Shown: positions 12,206-24,032, counted from the stretch's first letter. The stretch is 64,000 nt of DNA from Carettochelys insculpta (GCF_033958435.1 NC_134147.1:46370001-46434000), one strand, 5' to 3'. Program-made: numbers and translations. Notes: generated from the letters alone by a model not told the origin.

Positions 12206-14455
12206 GGGTGGTAGCCCTCCCCCGGGTGCTTGGGACAGAGTTCACAATTCTAAGGAAGGCTGGAAGGGAAAACAGTACGATAGAGATAATGGATTTCAGG
12301 AAGGCAGATTTTGGTAAACTCAGACAGCTGGTAGGTAAGGTCCCATCGGAAGCTAAACTGAGGGGAAAAACGGCTGAGGAGAGTTGGCAGTTTTTCAAAG
12401 GGACATTATTAAGGGCCCAAAAGCAAGCTATCCCACTGCATAGGAAAGGTAGAAAACATGGCAAAAGACTGCCTTGGCTTAACCAGGAGATCTTGCATGA
12501 TCTCAAAATAAAAAAGGAATCGTATAAGAAATGGAAACTAGGACAAATTACAAAGGATGAATATAGGCAAACAACACGAGCATGCAGGAGCAAGATTAGA
12601 AAGGCTAAGGCACAAAATGAGCTCAAACTAGCTACAAGCATAAAGGGAAACAAGAAGGCTTTTTACAAATACATTGGTAACAAGAGGAAGACTAAGGAGA
12701 GGGTAGGGCCACTGGTCAGTGAGGAGGGAGAAACAGTAACAGAGAATTTGGAAATGGCAGACATGTTTAATGATTTCTTTGTTTCGGTCTTCACTGAGAA
12801 ATCTGAAGGAATGCCTGACAGAGAATGCTAGTGGAAAAGGGGTAGGTTTAGAAGTTGAAATAGGAAAAGAACAAATTAAAATTTACTTAGAGAAATTAGA
12901 TGTCTGCAAATCACCAGGGCCTGATGAAATGCATCCTAGAATCCTCAAGGAGCTGATAGTAGAGGTATCTGAGCCTTTAGCAATCATTTTTGGAAAATCG
13001 TGGGAGACGGGAGAAATTCCAGAAGACTGGAAAAGGGCAAATATAGTACCCATTTATAAAAAGGGGAACAAGAATAACCCGGGAAACTACAGGCCAGTCA
13101 TCTTAACTTCTGTGCCAGGAAAGATAATGGAGCAGGTAACTAAAGAAATCATCTGCAAGCATTTGGAAGGTGGTAAGGTGATAGGGAACAGCCAGCATGG
13201 TTTTGTTAAAAACAGATCACGTCAAACCAATCTAATAGCTTTCTTTGATAGAATAACGAGTCTTGTGGATAAGGGAGAAGCGGTGGATGTGGTATACCTA
13301 GACTTCAATAAAGCATTTGACACGGTCTCACATAATATATACTTATCAATAAACTACGCAAATACAACTTAGATGGGGCTACTATAAAGGTGGGTGAACA
13401 ACTGGCTGGATAACTGTACCCAGAGAGTAGTTATTAATGGTTTTCACTCCTGCTGGAAAAGTATAACTAGTAGGGTTCCGCAGGGGTCTGTTTTAGGACC
13501 GGTTCAGTTCAATATCTTCATTAACGATTTAGATATTGACATAGAAAGTACACTTATTAAGTTTGCAAATGATACCAAGCTGGGAGGGGTTGCAACTTCT
13601 TTGGAGGATAGGGTCATAATTCAAAAGGATCTGGATAAACTGGAGAAATGGGCTGAGGTAAACAGGATGACGTTTAATAAGGACAAATGCAAAGTGCTCC
13701 ACTTAGGAAGGAACAATCAGGGTCACACATACAGAATGGGAAAGGACTGCCTAGGAATGAGTACAGCAGAAAGGGATCTAGGGGTTATAGTGGACCACAA
13801 GCTAAATATGAGTCAACAGTGTGATGCTGTTGCAAAAAAGGCAAACATGATTCTAGGATGCATTAACAGGTGTGTTGTGAACAAGACACGAGAAGTCATT
13901 CTCCAGCTGTACTCTGCACTGGTTGTGCCTCAGCTGGAGTATTGTGTCCAGTTCTGGGCACCGCAGTTCAGGAAGGATGTGGAGAAATTGGAGAGGGTCC
14001 AGAGGAGAGCAACGAGAATTATCAAAGGTCTAGAGAACATGACCTATGAAGAAAAGCGGAAAGAATTGGACTTGTTTAGTTTGGAAAAGAGAAGATTGAG
14101 GGGGGACATGATAGCAGTTTTCAGGTATCTAAAAGGGTGTCATAAGGCAGAGGGAGGGAACTTGTTCTTCCTTGCCTCTGAGGATAGAACAAGAGGCAAT
14201 GGACTGAAATTGCAGCAGGGGAGGTTCAGGTTGGACATTAGGAAAAAGTTCCTAACTGTCAGGGTGATCAAACACTGGAACGAATCGCCAAGGGAGGTGG
14301 TAGAATCTCCACCACTGGAGATATTTAAGAAGAGGTTAGATAGATGGCTTTCAGGGATGGTCTAGAAAGTCCTTGGTCCTGCCATGAGGGGAGGGGGCTG
14401 AACTCGATGGCCTCTCGAGGTCCCTTCCAGTCCTACTCCTCTATGATTCTATGAC
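12206..14455 (+). mobile_element. CR1 non-LTR retrotransposon, 5'-truncated
   Basis: About 2.25 kb of CR1 LINE. It begins inside the linker between endonuclease and reverse transcriptase, runs through the RT, and ends in the CR1 3' terminus 'ctatgattctatga' preceded by 'aggtcccttccagtcct'. CR1 elements typically truncate at the 5' end and end in an 8-bp ATTCTATG microsatellite instead of poly(A), which fits. Smaller relatives in the window lie at 21.9, 26.8 and 59.3 kb. I found no clear target-site duplication. Confidence 0.92.
12208..14365 (+). pseudogene. Broken CR1 ORF2 (reverse transcriptase region)
   Basis: The frame is open from 12208 to 12828 (linker after the endonuclease, ending in a stop). 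The reading then moves to another frame, seen from about 12770. The RT fingers carry '[16 protein letters not shown]' and '[10 protein letters not shown]', and motif A reads '[11 protein letters not shown]' (residues 176-186 of the 12770 frame). Stops follow at 13370-13372 and 13385-13387, apparently from a 2-base insertion near 13338 and a 1-base insertion near 13387. The frame then runs to 14365 with 'VPQGSVLGP' and the thumb and C-terminal CR1 domain. The catalytic box reads FAND at 13562-13573 where CR1 has FADD, a change that would abolish polymerisation. No host function is likely. Confidence 0.9.
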
Positions 14456-14603
14456 AGCCCTTTCACCCAAAGCAGGGCTGCTTACCTCCTTCTCCGTCCG
14501 CACGTGTACCATGCAGTACTATTCAACATGCAGGGGATGTACACAGGACCTGGCAGTAGTAACACCTTCTCCTTCTATGGAGCCTCGCTTCAGATAACGG
14601 GTC

Positions 14604-14968
14604 TAAGAGCCCTTTGCAGATTAACATAAAAGACTGGAACAGACAGCAAGATGCAACCACACCTGGGTTGGTGAACTGGAGACAAGCAGACAAAAGCAAA
14701 CCACCCCGACATGGGTCCAGGGAGAGAAAAACAGTCTTCCAGGACCCAGGGGAAACAAGCCCATCTCTGGCAAGAAACGCCCCAGGAGCAAGCAGCATGT
14801 CGATATTTGCCATTTAGTCAGATGAGTGCGTTACAGGTAAAAGCGATGTTTGTATTCAACAATGTATCATCTGAGCAGACTTTATGAAGCCACCTTTTGG
14901 GCAGTAGCTCGTTGACATGTTCAAGAACCCAGACAAAATGGAAATGAAAAGGGATGTTTTCCAGCTCG
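14604..14968 (+). repeat. Left arm of a long inverted duplication
   Basis: These 365 bases are the reverse complement of 17104-17465, with about three bases of length difference (left 'aaaaacagtcttcc' against right 'aaaagccttcc' read on the same strand) and only a few substitutions. The match stops abruptly at 'taagagccc' on the outer side and 'ccagctcg' on the inner side. The duplicated unit resembles no family I know and occurs only in these two places in the window. A 67-codon frame at 14614-14817 is mirrored in the other arm but has no domain. Confidence 0.85.
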
Positions 14969-17103
14969 TTCTTAACTGGGCCTTGAAGGTCAGCAAATGT
15001 CTAACAGCTGCGCCCTGCGCCGAATGGGGAGGATTGAGCTGCTGATAACTATTATTGTCAGGACGCATCAAACAGAGCCATATGTCTACAAGGGTTGACA
15101 GCATTATAAAAGTCTCCTGACAAGCAACACATCTTCTATTTTCAGTGCCCGCCTAGCTTTGCCTATCGTCGTGGGTTGGGTGTTAGCAAACTGAGTGTGT
15201 CTCAGTTTTAAAAAAAGTTTATTCAAAACAGCTTATCTTTGAAAACCTTTGTGAAGAACGATCGTATCCGATACTTTGCCCTCCTACTGATTTCACACAC
15301 AGTGGTTATAATTAATGTGAAAAACTACAAATTAATCACAGGACACTTTTAGCTGGGTTCTTTTACCTCCCAAAGGAGAATGTAGTATAAGAAAACGTGG
15401 AAATTTTCCAACCTACTGCAGGCAGTGCTCTTCACCATCCCCTCCCCTTGCTCTAGCAAACGTCAGCTTTCATTCCCTGTTAAAGACCCCAAGAGAAATG
15501 CTTAGGCTGGCACTACAATAGAGGGATGGACCGAAGAGAAGCTCTCGTCTCAAAATAAAAAGGGATAAAAATGCTCAGATCAGGCATTGCTGTGAACTCA
15601 GGTAAGGTGTGTGAAATGGTTGCCCCTCCAGGACCCTGCTAGGTTTTTCATGAAGCCAACATTGCTGGTTTCAAAAGAGCTGTGCTGTAAAAGAACTGTC
15701 ACACTGCTGCCCAGGTTACCTGGTGTACTGCCTAAGCAACACATTGGAATTTTCCTAGCTCTCTCGAAAAAGTAACTAAAAATTGACAAGAGAACGTGGC
15801 CACAATACTAAGGCCCTGATCCAGTATGGCTAGAGCAGCCCATACAACTTCTGGGTGTGCCGCAGTCTCCCATCTATTGGCACTGACACCACTTACACAG
15901 AGAACAAGGAATCTGCTCCACAACCTGACCAATATTCAGCTGGCTCTTCGCTCAGGCACTAGAGGCTCATACATTAAGGTCCAGAGGTCCCAGATTTGGT
16001 TCCACCTGCAGACAACTGGAGTCTACTGGCATTGCACGAGCATATGGGCAGGCCGCTAGTATTTTGCAAAGTGTCTTGGTAGCCAACAAAGCCAGCAGGC
16101 CTCCGAATAAGCCAAGTGCAGGGCAGGACCAGGGCCCTTATTACACGCTTCAAGTTTTATTGAATGTGTCTCAGCAAAATACTACTGCAGCCTGATACCG
16201 TATCCCAGACAGCAGTAGTGATTTACAACTACTTCATTTCTCTGAACAAATGAGGTTTGGGAAGCACAAAAGGGGCAGGAGGGGTTGAAGCGCTCCTGAT
16301 CAAACCTGCACGAATTTCAGATTATATGGGACCTGTGCTTTTTTAGTGCCAGTACTTGCTGGTATTGAGCACCAGCACCTTGGCAGCCCCCGCCATGGGA
16401 CTCTCTAGGAATGGGGAGCCAGCTGAGTATTGACTTCTGTCTCTTCACAAAAAAGGCACTACGTGGTGCCCATTTTCCCTGTAAAACAGTCTCATACATA
16501 AAGCGAAGGTAGATCAGCATTGCTTAATGCTATAGACAGCTCCTAGAAAAGGCAAGCCAGAGTTCTTTCAGGTACATAAAGTCACATTTACCCTTACATG
16601 TTAGCCCTGAACAGGATTCCTAGGCTCAGGATTTTTATTACACATTTAAAATGCTCAATATTCTCCTGCCCTTCTCCCGTGTACTCCCCCTCAAGCCTTT
16701 TCTCATGTAGGCTTCTAGCTCGGAGCAGACTGAATGCCATTACTATTAGCTGGCTGCTCACTGAGCTGTGTGATCGCGTTTGGTAACTGCAATGTCAAGG
16801 CACCCTTGCTGGGAGTCTGAGAGAAACCAAATACCAGGGGTGCAAATCTTCCACCAAACAAAACCCCTGGGAGTTTTACCACTGACTCCGCTGGCTCTGG
16901 GGGCAGACTCGGTGCAGAACTTCTTCCCTGGAGGTGTGCTTCCCAGCAGGCTTGCAACATGCTGTCCGTGGCTAGCCAGATGAAAGGTAGCATGGTTCCA
17001 GAGGGGCTATAGTATCCCCAGGTTTTGCACTCTGCTTCCACACACCCAGGGACCAACCCTACTCCCAACCCACATCTGGCTCCACCATTTCCACCCAGGG
17101 CAC
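14969..17103. other. Spacer between the inverted arms
   Basis: The 2.1 kb between the arms contains one tRNA-like SINE (15925-16030) and otherwise unique, mixed-composition DNA. A 146-codon minus-strand frame at 16715-17155 crosses into the right arm and has no recognisable domain. Confidence 0.5.
15925..16030 (+). repeat. tRNA-derived SINE-like repeat
   Basis: The blocks 'cagctggctcttcgctcagg', 'cactagaggctcat', 'aggtccagaggtcccag' and 'atttggttcc' follow the order of a tRNA A box, anticodon arm and B box. The B-box position reads 'agatttggttcc' against a canonical GGTTCGANTCC, so it is decayed. This is a SINE head, not a working tRNA gene. Confidence 0.5.
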
Positions 17104-17465
17104 CGAGCTGGAAAACATCCCTTTTCATTTCCATTTTTTCTGGGTTCTTGAACATGTCAACGAGCTACTGCCCAAGAGGTGGCTTCATAAAGTCTGCTCA
17201 GATGATACATTGTTGAATACAAACATCGCTTTTACCTGTAACGCACTCATCTGACTAAATGGCAAATATCGACATGCTGCCTGCTCCTGGGGCGTTTCTT
17301 GCCAGAGATGGGCTTGTCTCCCCTGGGTCCTGGAAGGCTTTTCTCTCCCTGGACCCATGTCGGGGTGGTTTGCTTTTGTCTGCTTGTCTCCAATTCACCA
17401 ACCCAGGTGTGGTTGCATCTTGCTGTCTGTTCCAGTCTTTTATGTTAATCTGCAAAGGGCTCTTA
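17104..17465 (-). repeat. Right arm of the long inverted duplication
   Basis: Partner of 14604-14968. The arm begins with 'cgagctgg' and ends with 'gggctctta'. The high identity over the whole length implies a recent event compared with the diverged transposons around it. Palindromic arms of this size with a 2-kb spacer can form a hairpin and can be unstable during cloning or assembly. Confidence 0.85.
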
Positions 17466-20400
17466 CATGCATTCCTCTCCCTCCCTGCTGGTGGGGTAGA
17501 GGAAAATTCACACAAGCTGTGTGCTCTTTCCACGCATCCTGGACAAGAAGAAAAAAGAGCAAGCAGCATCCCAGCATGCATGACTGCAGCCATCGCCCTC
17601 CACCCTCCCTTAATGGGATCCTTGTCCCTGCAGCCCACCAGTGCCAGAGTCCAGCCCACCAGCCCTGGAGGCTGCACCATCACTTGGGGTCACACTGTCG
17701 GCCCAGGGCTCTGCAACCATCTCCAGCTGTGACTAGGGTTGCCATGTCTCCCAGAGTGGATGCCATTTGTGACAATGGTGTCCAGTCAGTCAGGTCTAGG
17801 GGGGCTGGCAGCCCTACATGAGGCAGTGAAATGAATATGGGTAAAGGGCAGGGGGTGGGTGTAGCTTAGCATGGGTTGCAGTCACAGCTCTGATTGCAGC
17901 ATAGAAACATCCCCACCTGACAGCTCTCAATAGCTCTCTGTTTGTGCTAAAGCCTTAAAACACATTAACTGGGAATGCACACAGACCTGTCACCTAAGAA
18001 AGCAGCAGGCCTGTTTCCACAGGGCTTTTGACACCTTGGACCATGGCTGTTTGGTCAGGCCGGGCTCAGATGAGCATTAACTGGAGAATATATTGACCCA
18101 TATCCAAATCTGGGTAGTCAGTAACAATGTTAGCATCCACAGTTTAAATGAAACTGCAAAGCCAAGAGGATATAATATTTTCTGAGTTTGTATCATATTA
18201 GAAACTAACAGAAAGTGATGTTAGAAATTTTTAGAAAAATCCACCATATTGCACTTGACTCATCTCTGCAAACGAAGAGAAATAGGATCACATTCAGTTT
18301 GGGGGAAACTTGTTTGAGGCAACTTCTGGACTAGGCTTGTTAGAACATTAAACATGCTCTCAAAGTCTTCTTGTTCCTTTGAGGGCAACTGCAGAGTTTT
18401 GCCCTTTGTTAACAGCTAGTAGGCTTAGAACCCTGACTACCCCCTGCAGGAAAATAGTTCTGACACTTGAAACAGGGATGTGTATTTTAGATACTTCAGG
18501 AGTCAGTTCCATACTAAGGAGGTAAAATTCCATGATCCGTTTTGTACAGGCATTCAGACATCATGATCTAATGGTCACTTCTGAGGTCCAAAAAAAGGAG
18601 TCAACATAGGCTTAACAAAATGTAGTAGAGCTGGTCTCCATCTTACTTCACATTCAACATGGGGGAGGGTAGCACCTTCCAACTTTTGGCAACAAACAAC
18701 TCACACTGTGGTCATGCCATCCCTCCTGATCCTTGCAGAAACAAGATTCTCCCATTTGAATTTAATTTGGCCATTAGCAAAATTAATCTTCTCATAGGTT
18801 CTTCTGTTGACATCTGGTTGTGGTGCTTTACTGCTCTATTAATCCTGTTTTGTCTTTTGGGATAACAGGCTATCATTGTTACTAAATAGCATGCTAATAG
18901 ATTTTCATCTAGTATTAAAAAAACATGCTGCATTGTCCTAGTCTAATTAAGTTGAGATTAGTACTGAAATAATGGTTTATTATTTTACCATAGGCACTTT
19001 GCTGCTTTGGAGTATCGGTTGTACTCAAACTGCGATTATGACTTTGGATAGTGGAGTAATAGTCAATTGCTACAGAGTCTAACACTTAACTGAGGGAAAG
19101 TAGGGAATGCTTTCCCACTGTGAGATCTTTGCTTCTGATTTATTACATATCACCTTCAAAATTAGTCAGTTTTTCCTCTTCTCAGGAAAGTGTCCCACGA
19201 AGCTCACACAAGCTTAGTTTGGCTTGATTAGGAGGGGAGTTTTTTTTAAAGTGTGTGATGATCTTTATGCTGATGCCCTCTAGCACAGGTCTCCTCATTT
19301 CGTACTTCCCGCAAGATTTGAATGTCCCAAAGCCTTTCCTCCGTCCCACCTCCAGCAAACACAGAGCATACTGCAGAAGAGATTTCTTAAATGGCATTCC
19401 CATGAACTATTTTATTATTGATTTTCATTGATCTATTTCACCCTTGTCTGCATCCATTTGCTGTGTGGTAGGTTTCTGATGTGCACTTTTAATTGAAGTC
19501 ACTTTGCAGTAATCTTTAACAGAATGGCCTAAATTCTCATCTCCGTTGACACGACAGAGACACTCAAGAGTCCCACAGTGTTGAGTGGATGTCATCAAGG
19601 ATGGAATTTGGCCCAGGAAACATCCTATTTTTCAAAGGCTGCTTTTCATTATCAAAGCATTGAAAGTGAAGGTGTTCTAAGGAATGCTTAGGAAGTGAAC
19701 CCATTCACTCAAACCTGGTGTACCCCGGAGTATCTCAGCACAAGAACCTCAAAAGGGCCAATCACAGTGGGTGTGGAAGGAACATTTCCTAATAGAGCTG
19801 CAGAATAATGATGTTGGGTCAGGCAGGCAACCTGCTAACCTACAGACTACCAGATGGCAAATGTGTTCATTTACTGGCAACCCTGACAACTGAGACAGAG
19901 ACAACGAACACGTAAAGAGACAACTGGACCAAGACACATTCATGAGGACAGACAGCCATGCAGACAGACAAATGAAGTAGTGCTCGCATGGGTGATCAAA
20001 TGGTATTTTGCCTGTGGTTTAGTGCAATGCATGGACAGATAGCATTGCTGAAGTCTGAAGTGCTACATTTTGCCCTGTTAAGTCTTAGTTTACTAGTTTC
20101 ATTGGCACAGTCAGATCATTAACATTTTAACGACGCGTGCATGTCTGTGTCTATGTATGTTATTGAGATTAATGGGCAGAGTCAATGCCTTTCCAAAAGC
20201 AGTCAAAGGTCTGTAATAAGTTATACAGCTGCTCTTCTAACTGCTAGTTCAGTTATATGGACCTTTCAGTTTTTAAATTACACACAGATTACAAAAAAAA
20301 GCTAGCACAAAAGAGCTCATTGATATGGTGCCAAGGTGCTTTAAAAATAAATAAAACTAGCCAGTTTTGTATACTGCACCTGCCATCTGAAGTTTTGGAA

Positions 20401-20995
20401 TCTATCAAGCAATTCAAACTTCAATACATGTCACAAGTCAATCTGTATTGAACTCCAAGCTTCTATAGCAATTGAGTAAGGATAACAGACCAGAATACCT
20501 ATGCTCTAGGAATCATAGCCGTTTATCAAAGTATTGTTTTTTTTAAATGACATGCCATCTGTTAGCCACTTTCATCAAGATTTAATTAAGCTTTTTTGCT
20601 GTTTGGCTATTTATAATTTCAATTTTGCTTTATTTCTTATGCGGCTGGTTTCAACCTCTTAACAGGTAGCCCTTGTGGTCACTGGCCTATTCTGCTCTAG
20701 TTACAGGCTGCTAATCAATATACATTTAATTGCACTTGTTACTCAAATCATTGTAGATCAGGAAAACTATGCAGCTCTGCCTTTTTCCCTATAGGTGTAA
20801 AAAAATGCAAGCACTGGAAATTACCAACTTACTCTTTGTAACTTTTCTAATTAAGGTAAGTTACAATACCTAAAGGTTAGAATTCAACTTGCTGACAAAA
20901 CAATTATTCCAGAAATACTTACAATACACTCAAGTGGCATAGGAGTGCTTCTCCAGTTTATCTACATTTAAATGTCAATGGGGGAACACCAAAGA
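17466..20995. other. No recognised feature
   Basis: A 157-codon plus-strand frame (17259-17732) starts inside the right arm of the inverted duplication and runs out of it, without a domain. The remainder is AT-rich with no gene signature. The block 'gtgtcccacgaagctcaca' near 19190 resembles PLE ends weakly and is not called. Confidence 0.4.
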
Positions 20996-21771
20996 GGCCT
21001 GATCTACACTTACAGTTGAGCTTGACATAACAGCAGCTATATTGGGTGAGACCAGAGTTCCATGTACCCAGTATCCTGTCTTCTGCCAGTGGCCAAATGC
21101 CATGTGCCCCAGCAACAATGATTAGAACAGGTGATCATCAAGTGATGCCTCACCTGGTCACCCAGAACCAGCTTCTGGTGAAAAACACGGATCTCAGAGC
21201 TCCACAGCTATGCCAAACTCACTCGTGATGTAGGTACAGCTAGATCATCAGATGAACCCTCTTATCAACATAGTGACCATTGCTTCAATAACGGAAAAAT
21301 CCATTGCTTGCTACAGGCAGCACTTACATCACGGTGTTATGCCAACATTAGGCCACAACTGTGCTAGAACACTGGAGCTCATTTCAACATCTTGAGATTT
21401 CAAGAGCACATTGTTTTGCAAGGAATAGGCCAGTCCTTACTGCCAATTACCAATACTTGCAATGACAGGGAAGACTTAGTCAATATCTATGCTACCCAGA
21501 AGATCAATCCACTCAAGGTCAATCTTCTGGGGTTCAATGTAATGCACCTGTTAGAGACAAATGAAATCAACATATCTGGGTTCAGCAGTCAACCTCTGTA
21601 CTCCAAGCTATCTCAGAAAGAAAAGTAGGTCAATGGGAGAAACTCCCATCGACCTTCTCAGTGAGGACAGCAGGGTAAGTTGATTTCAAAACAGCTGATC
21701 CTAGCTACACAATTGCTGGAGCTAGAATTGTGTGTCAAATAGACTTATTTTCCTAGCGTAGGCCAAACCTA
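20996..21771. mobile_element. Non-autonomous DNA transposon with imperfect inverted ends
   Basis: The left end 'aggcctgatctacactta' and the right end, whose reverse complement is 'aggtttggcctacgctag', form an imperfect inverted repeat. Elements with a '(g)gctatgtctacac' terminus recur at 52528 and 23287, which suggests a family or superfamily relation. No transposase is visible. A CR1/L3 3' fragment (about 21030-21190) sits inside, which explains part of the length. Confidence 0.5.
21030..21190 (-). mobile_element. CR1/L3-type 3' untranslated fragment
   Basis: Blocks 'atattgggtgagaccagag', 'cccagtatcctgtcttctg', 'ccagtggccaaatgcca' and 'agaacaggtgatcatcaagt' match in order the 3' region of the longer L3-type element at 55135-55230, where 'caatggcccatttagccca' and 'cagagggaatcagcagaa' appear. 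Both copies therefore read on the minus strand. Only the 3' part is present. Confidence 0.55.
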
Positions 21772-21869
21772 TATGCAGAATGTCTTCAGTTTTTTACAGT
21801 GGTTCTCTAGGTTTTAAGAGCATGTTTGTGCATTTTCTTTGTTTAAACTTAAGGGCCTTCACCTTTAGA

Positions 21870-21888
21870 AACACACACACACACACAT
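21870..21888. repeat. Short (AC)n microsatellite
   Basis: About nine AC units lie just upstream of the 3' terminus of the minus-strand CR1 copy. Confidence 0.9.
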
Positions 21889-21901
21889 CCACTGAGACAC
21901 T

Positions 21902-22890
21902 TGAATCATAGAATACTAGGACTGGAAGGGACCTTGAGAGGCCATCGAGTCCAGCTCCCTGCCCTCACGGCAGGACCAAGTACTGTCTAAACCATCCTTG
22001 ACAGACATCTATCTAACCTGTTCTTAGAAATCTCCAGCGACGGAGATTCCACAACCTCCCTTGGCAATTTATTCCACTGTTTGACCACCCTGACAGTTAG
22101 GAACTTTTTCCTAATGTCCAACCTAAACCTCCCTTGCTGCAGTTTAAGCCCATTGCTTCTTGTTCTAGCCTCAGAGGCCAAGAAGAACAAGTTTTCTCCC
22201 TCCTCCTTATGACACCCTTTTAGATACCTGAAAACCACTATCATGTCGCCCCCTCAATCTTCTCTTTTCCAAGCCAAACAAGCCAAATTCTTTCAGCCTT
22301 TTTTCATAGGTCACATTCTCTAGACCTTTGATTATTCTTGTTGCTCTTTTCTGGACCCTTTCCAATTTCTCCACATCTTTTTTGAACTGCAGTGCCCAGA
22401 AATGGACATAGTGCTCCAACTGAGAGTAGAGAGGAAGAATGACTTCTTGTGTCTTGCTCACAACACACCTGTTAATGCATCCCAGAATCATGTTTGCTTT
22501 TTTTTGCAACAGCATCACACCATTGACTCATATTTAGCTTGTAGTCTACTATGAGCCCTAGATCTCTTTCTGCTGTAGTCATTCATAGATAGTCTCTCCC
22601 CGTTCTGTATGTGTGAAACTGATTGTTCCTTCCCAAGTGGAGCACTTTGCATTTGTCCCTATTAAACGTCATCCTGTTTACCTCAGACCATTTCTCCAAT
22701 TTATCCAGATCATTTTGAATTATGGTCCTATCCTCCAAAGCAGTTGCAACCCCTCCCAGCTTGATATCATCTGCAAACATAATAAGCGTACTTTTTATGC
22801 CAATATCTAAATTGTTGATGAAGATATTGAACAGAACCGGTCCTACAACAGACCCGTGCGGAACCCCACTTGTTGAGTTCCAAGCCCCTA
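21902..22890 (-). mobile_element. CR1 retrotransposon, 5'-truncated
   Basis: The minus-strand copy has its 3' end at 21903 ('gaatcatagaatactagg', the reverse complement of the CR1 ATTCTATG tail) and ends within the RT near 22890. The order of 3' UTR, C-terminal domain and RT palm matches the copy at 12.2-14.45 kb. Confidence 0.9.
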
Positions 22891-22939
22891 GAGAAGCAGG
22901 GACACTATACAGCAAGCCATCATTACAAGCTGCTGCCAT
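21987..22939 (-). pseudogene. Broken CR1 ORF2, RT palm to C terminus
   Basis: Three frames carry consecutive pieces: 22583-22939 (RT palm with 'VPHGSVVGPVLFNIF' and the catalytic box 'FADDIKLGG'), 22207-22518 (post-RT region, '[16 protein letters not shown]') and 21987-22244 (C terminus, '[18 protein letters not shown]'). At least two frameshifts separate them. Unlike the 12.2-kb copy the catalytic FADD is intact, but the RT is truncated before motif A. The first codons of the 22583-22939 frame, before the VPHGS box, do not look like CR1 and may be flanking DNA. Confidence 0.88.
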
Positions 22940-23096
22940 GCAGTTTCTAAAGATTCCTTTTGGGTTTCAATTGATGCGGTTATATTTCCAGCAACTCCCC
23001 CTTCCAACACACTGGTAGTTGGGAGTCAACGTCTATTGCTTGCATGATTTTCCAACACTGAACCAGCCCTAAAGATGCTGCTAGAAGGAGACAGAC

Positions 23097-23222
23097 TGCA
23101 GTCACATAACACTTTAAAGACTAACAAAATAATTTATTAGGTGATGCACTTTTGTGGGGCAGACCCACTTCTTCAGATCTAGAAATAGTGATACAGACTA
23201 ACACAGCTACCTCTCTGTGCTT
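23097..23222 (-). mobile_element. Penelope-like terminal unit with hammerhead-like hairpin
   Basis: Read on the minus strand the unit goes from 'gaggtagctgtgttagtctg' through 'ctgaagaagtgggtctgccc' to 'aaattattttgttagtcttt'. GTGGG and CCCAC can pair as in the other copies, but the following box is AAAA rather than GAAA. It lies about 200 bp beyond the 5' break of the CR1 copy. Confidence 0.6.
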
Positions 23223-23286
23223 AATTGGAAAAATTTTCTCCATATTCTTCCCTTGGCCCTCGGCTTGTTTCTTTCAGACCGTTCCC

Positions 23287-23643
23287 ACCTCATATTTGTC
23301 TACACAGCAAAGTAATTGTGAAATAACAGTTGCTATTCCAATTTAACTTTGCCAGCATCTACACAACAGCTATTTCAAAATAATTTCAAAATAGCAGATG
23401 ACTTATTTCAAATTTGGTAAACTTCATTTCATGAGGAATAACTCCTATTCTGCAATAGATATTTTGCACTAAGGGCTGTGTAGACAGAGAATAGGGACTA
23501 TTTTGAAATAAGCCAAGTGCGTCCAAGAGGTCTATTACTGAATAGGTTTTATTGTGTCTTGGACTCTCTATTTCAAAACATCTGAGCACTATTTCAGAAT
23601 ACGCTATTCCAGAAAACCTCTTCTGCTGTGTAAACATAGCCCT
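23287..23643. mobile_element. Miniature DNA transposon with imperfect inverted ends
   Basis: The left end 'catatttgtctacacagc' is matched by the reverse complement of the right end, 'gctatgtttacacagc'. The interior is rich in 'atttcaaaata' motifs read on both strands, giving it a near-palindromic character. No coding capacity is present. Confidence 0.5.
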
Positions 23644-23739
23644 CCTGAGCAAAAAGGAAAAACAGATGATGAGAAACCAGATACACTCAGACACTCACTC
23701 AGCTGCCCAGTGCCTGACAGTTTCCCTGCAACATACCAC

Positions 23740-23741
<2 letters not shown>

Positions 23742-23769
<28 letters not shown>
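23742..23769. repeat. Poly(T) tract of 28
   Basis: An uninterrupted run of 28 T. A reading frame on either strand through it is homopolymer artefact. Confidence 0.95.
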
Positions 23770-23776
<7 letters not shown>

Positions 23777-23849
23777 GCTATTTCAATATATGGGAGAGAA
23801 AAGGAACACAGAGGAAGGAAAACGTAGCTTCCTGTCTGATGCTTGGGTA

Positions 23850-24032
23850 ATCCACACACCTGTGTTTGGTTAACTGTCCCATGTAGTGGTACCTAGACCG
23901 CTCATGGAAAAAAGAATAAGTAGCCTCTACAGGCTGATCTATGTAGCAGCTGACTCTTAGCTCAAACTGTAGCGGTGCCTGCACTAAACTCCAGAAGGCC
24001 TATGTTCAAGTCCCCCTATGAGCAGTTACACT
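23850..24032 (+). repeat. tRNA-derived SINE-like repeat, copy 2
   Basis: Homologous in block order to 790-995. Here the tRNA-like part is better kept: 'cttagctcaaactgtagc', 'ggtgcctgcactaaactcc', then 'tatgttcaagtccccct', where 'gttcaagtcc' is close to a B box. Read on the plus strand. The repeat ends in 'gagcagttacac' like copy 1. Confidence 0.58.

Noticed and set aside
12208..12831. 207-codon open frame taken alone as a host gene
   Set aside because: Its residues are the linker between endonuclease and RT of CR1 and continue, after a frameshift, into the RT.
16715..17155. 146-codon minus frame and the 142/157-codon frames at 17255-17732
   Set aside because: They cross the boundary of the inverted duplication and show no family signature.
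19180..19215. 'gtgtcccacgaagctcaca' as another PLE end
   Set aside because: Too short, and the flanking unit blocks are missing.
23552..23850. Plus-strand frames with runs of Phe
   Set aside because: They read through the 28-base poly(T) tract and a MITE.
23940..24022. Possible tRNA gene
   Set aside because: A-box and B-box-like blocks exist but the arms do not pair as a cloverleaf; the segment belongs to a SINE-like repeat.
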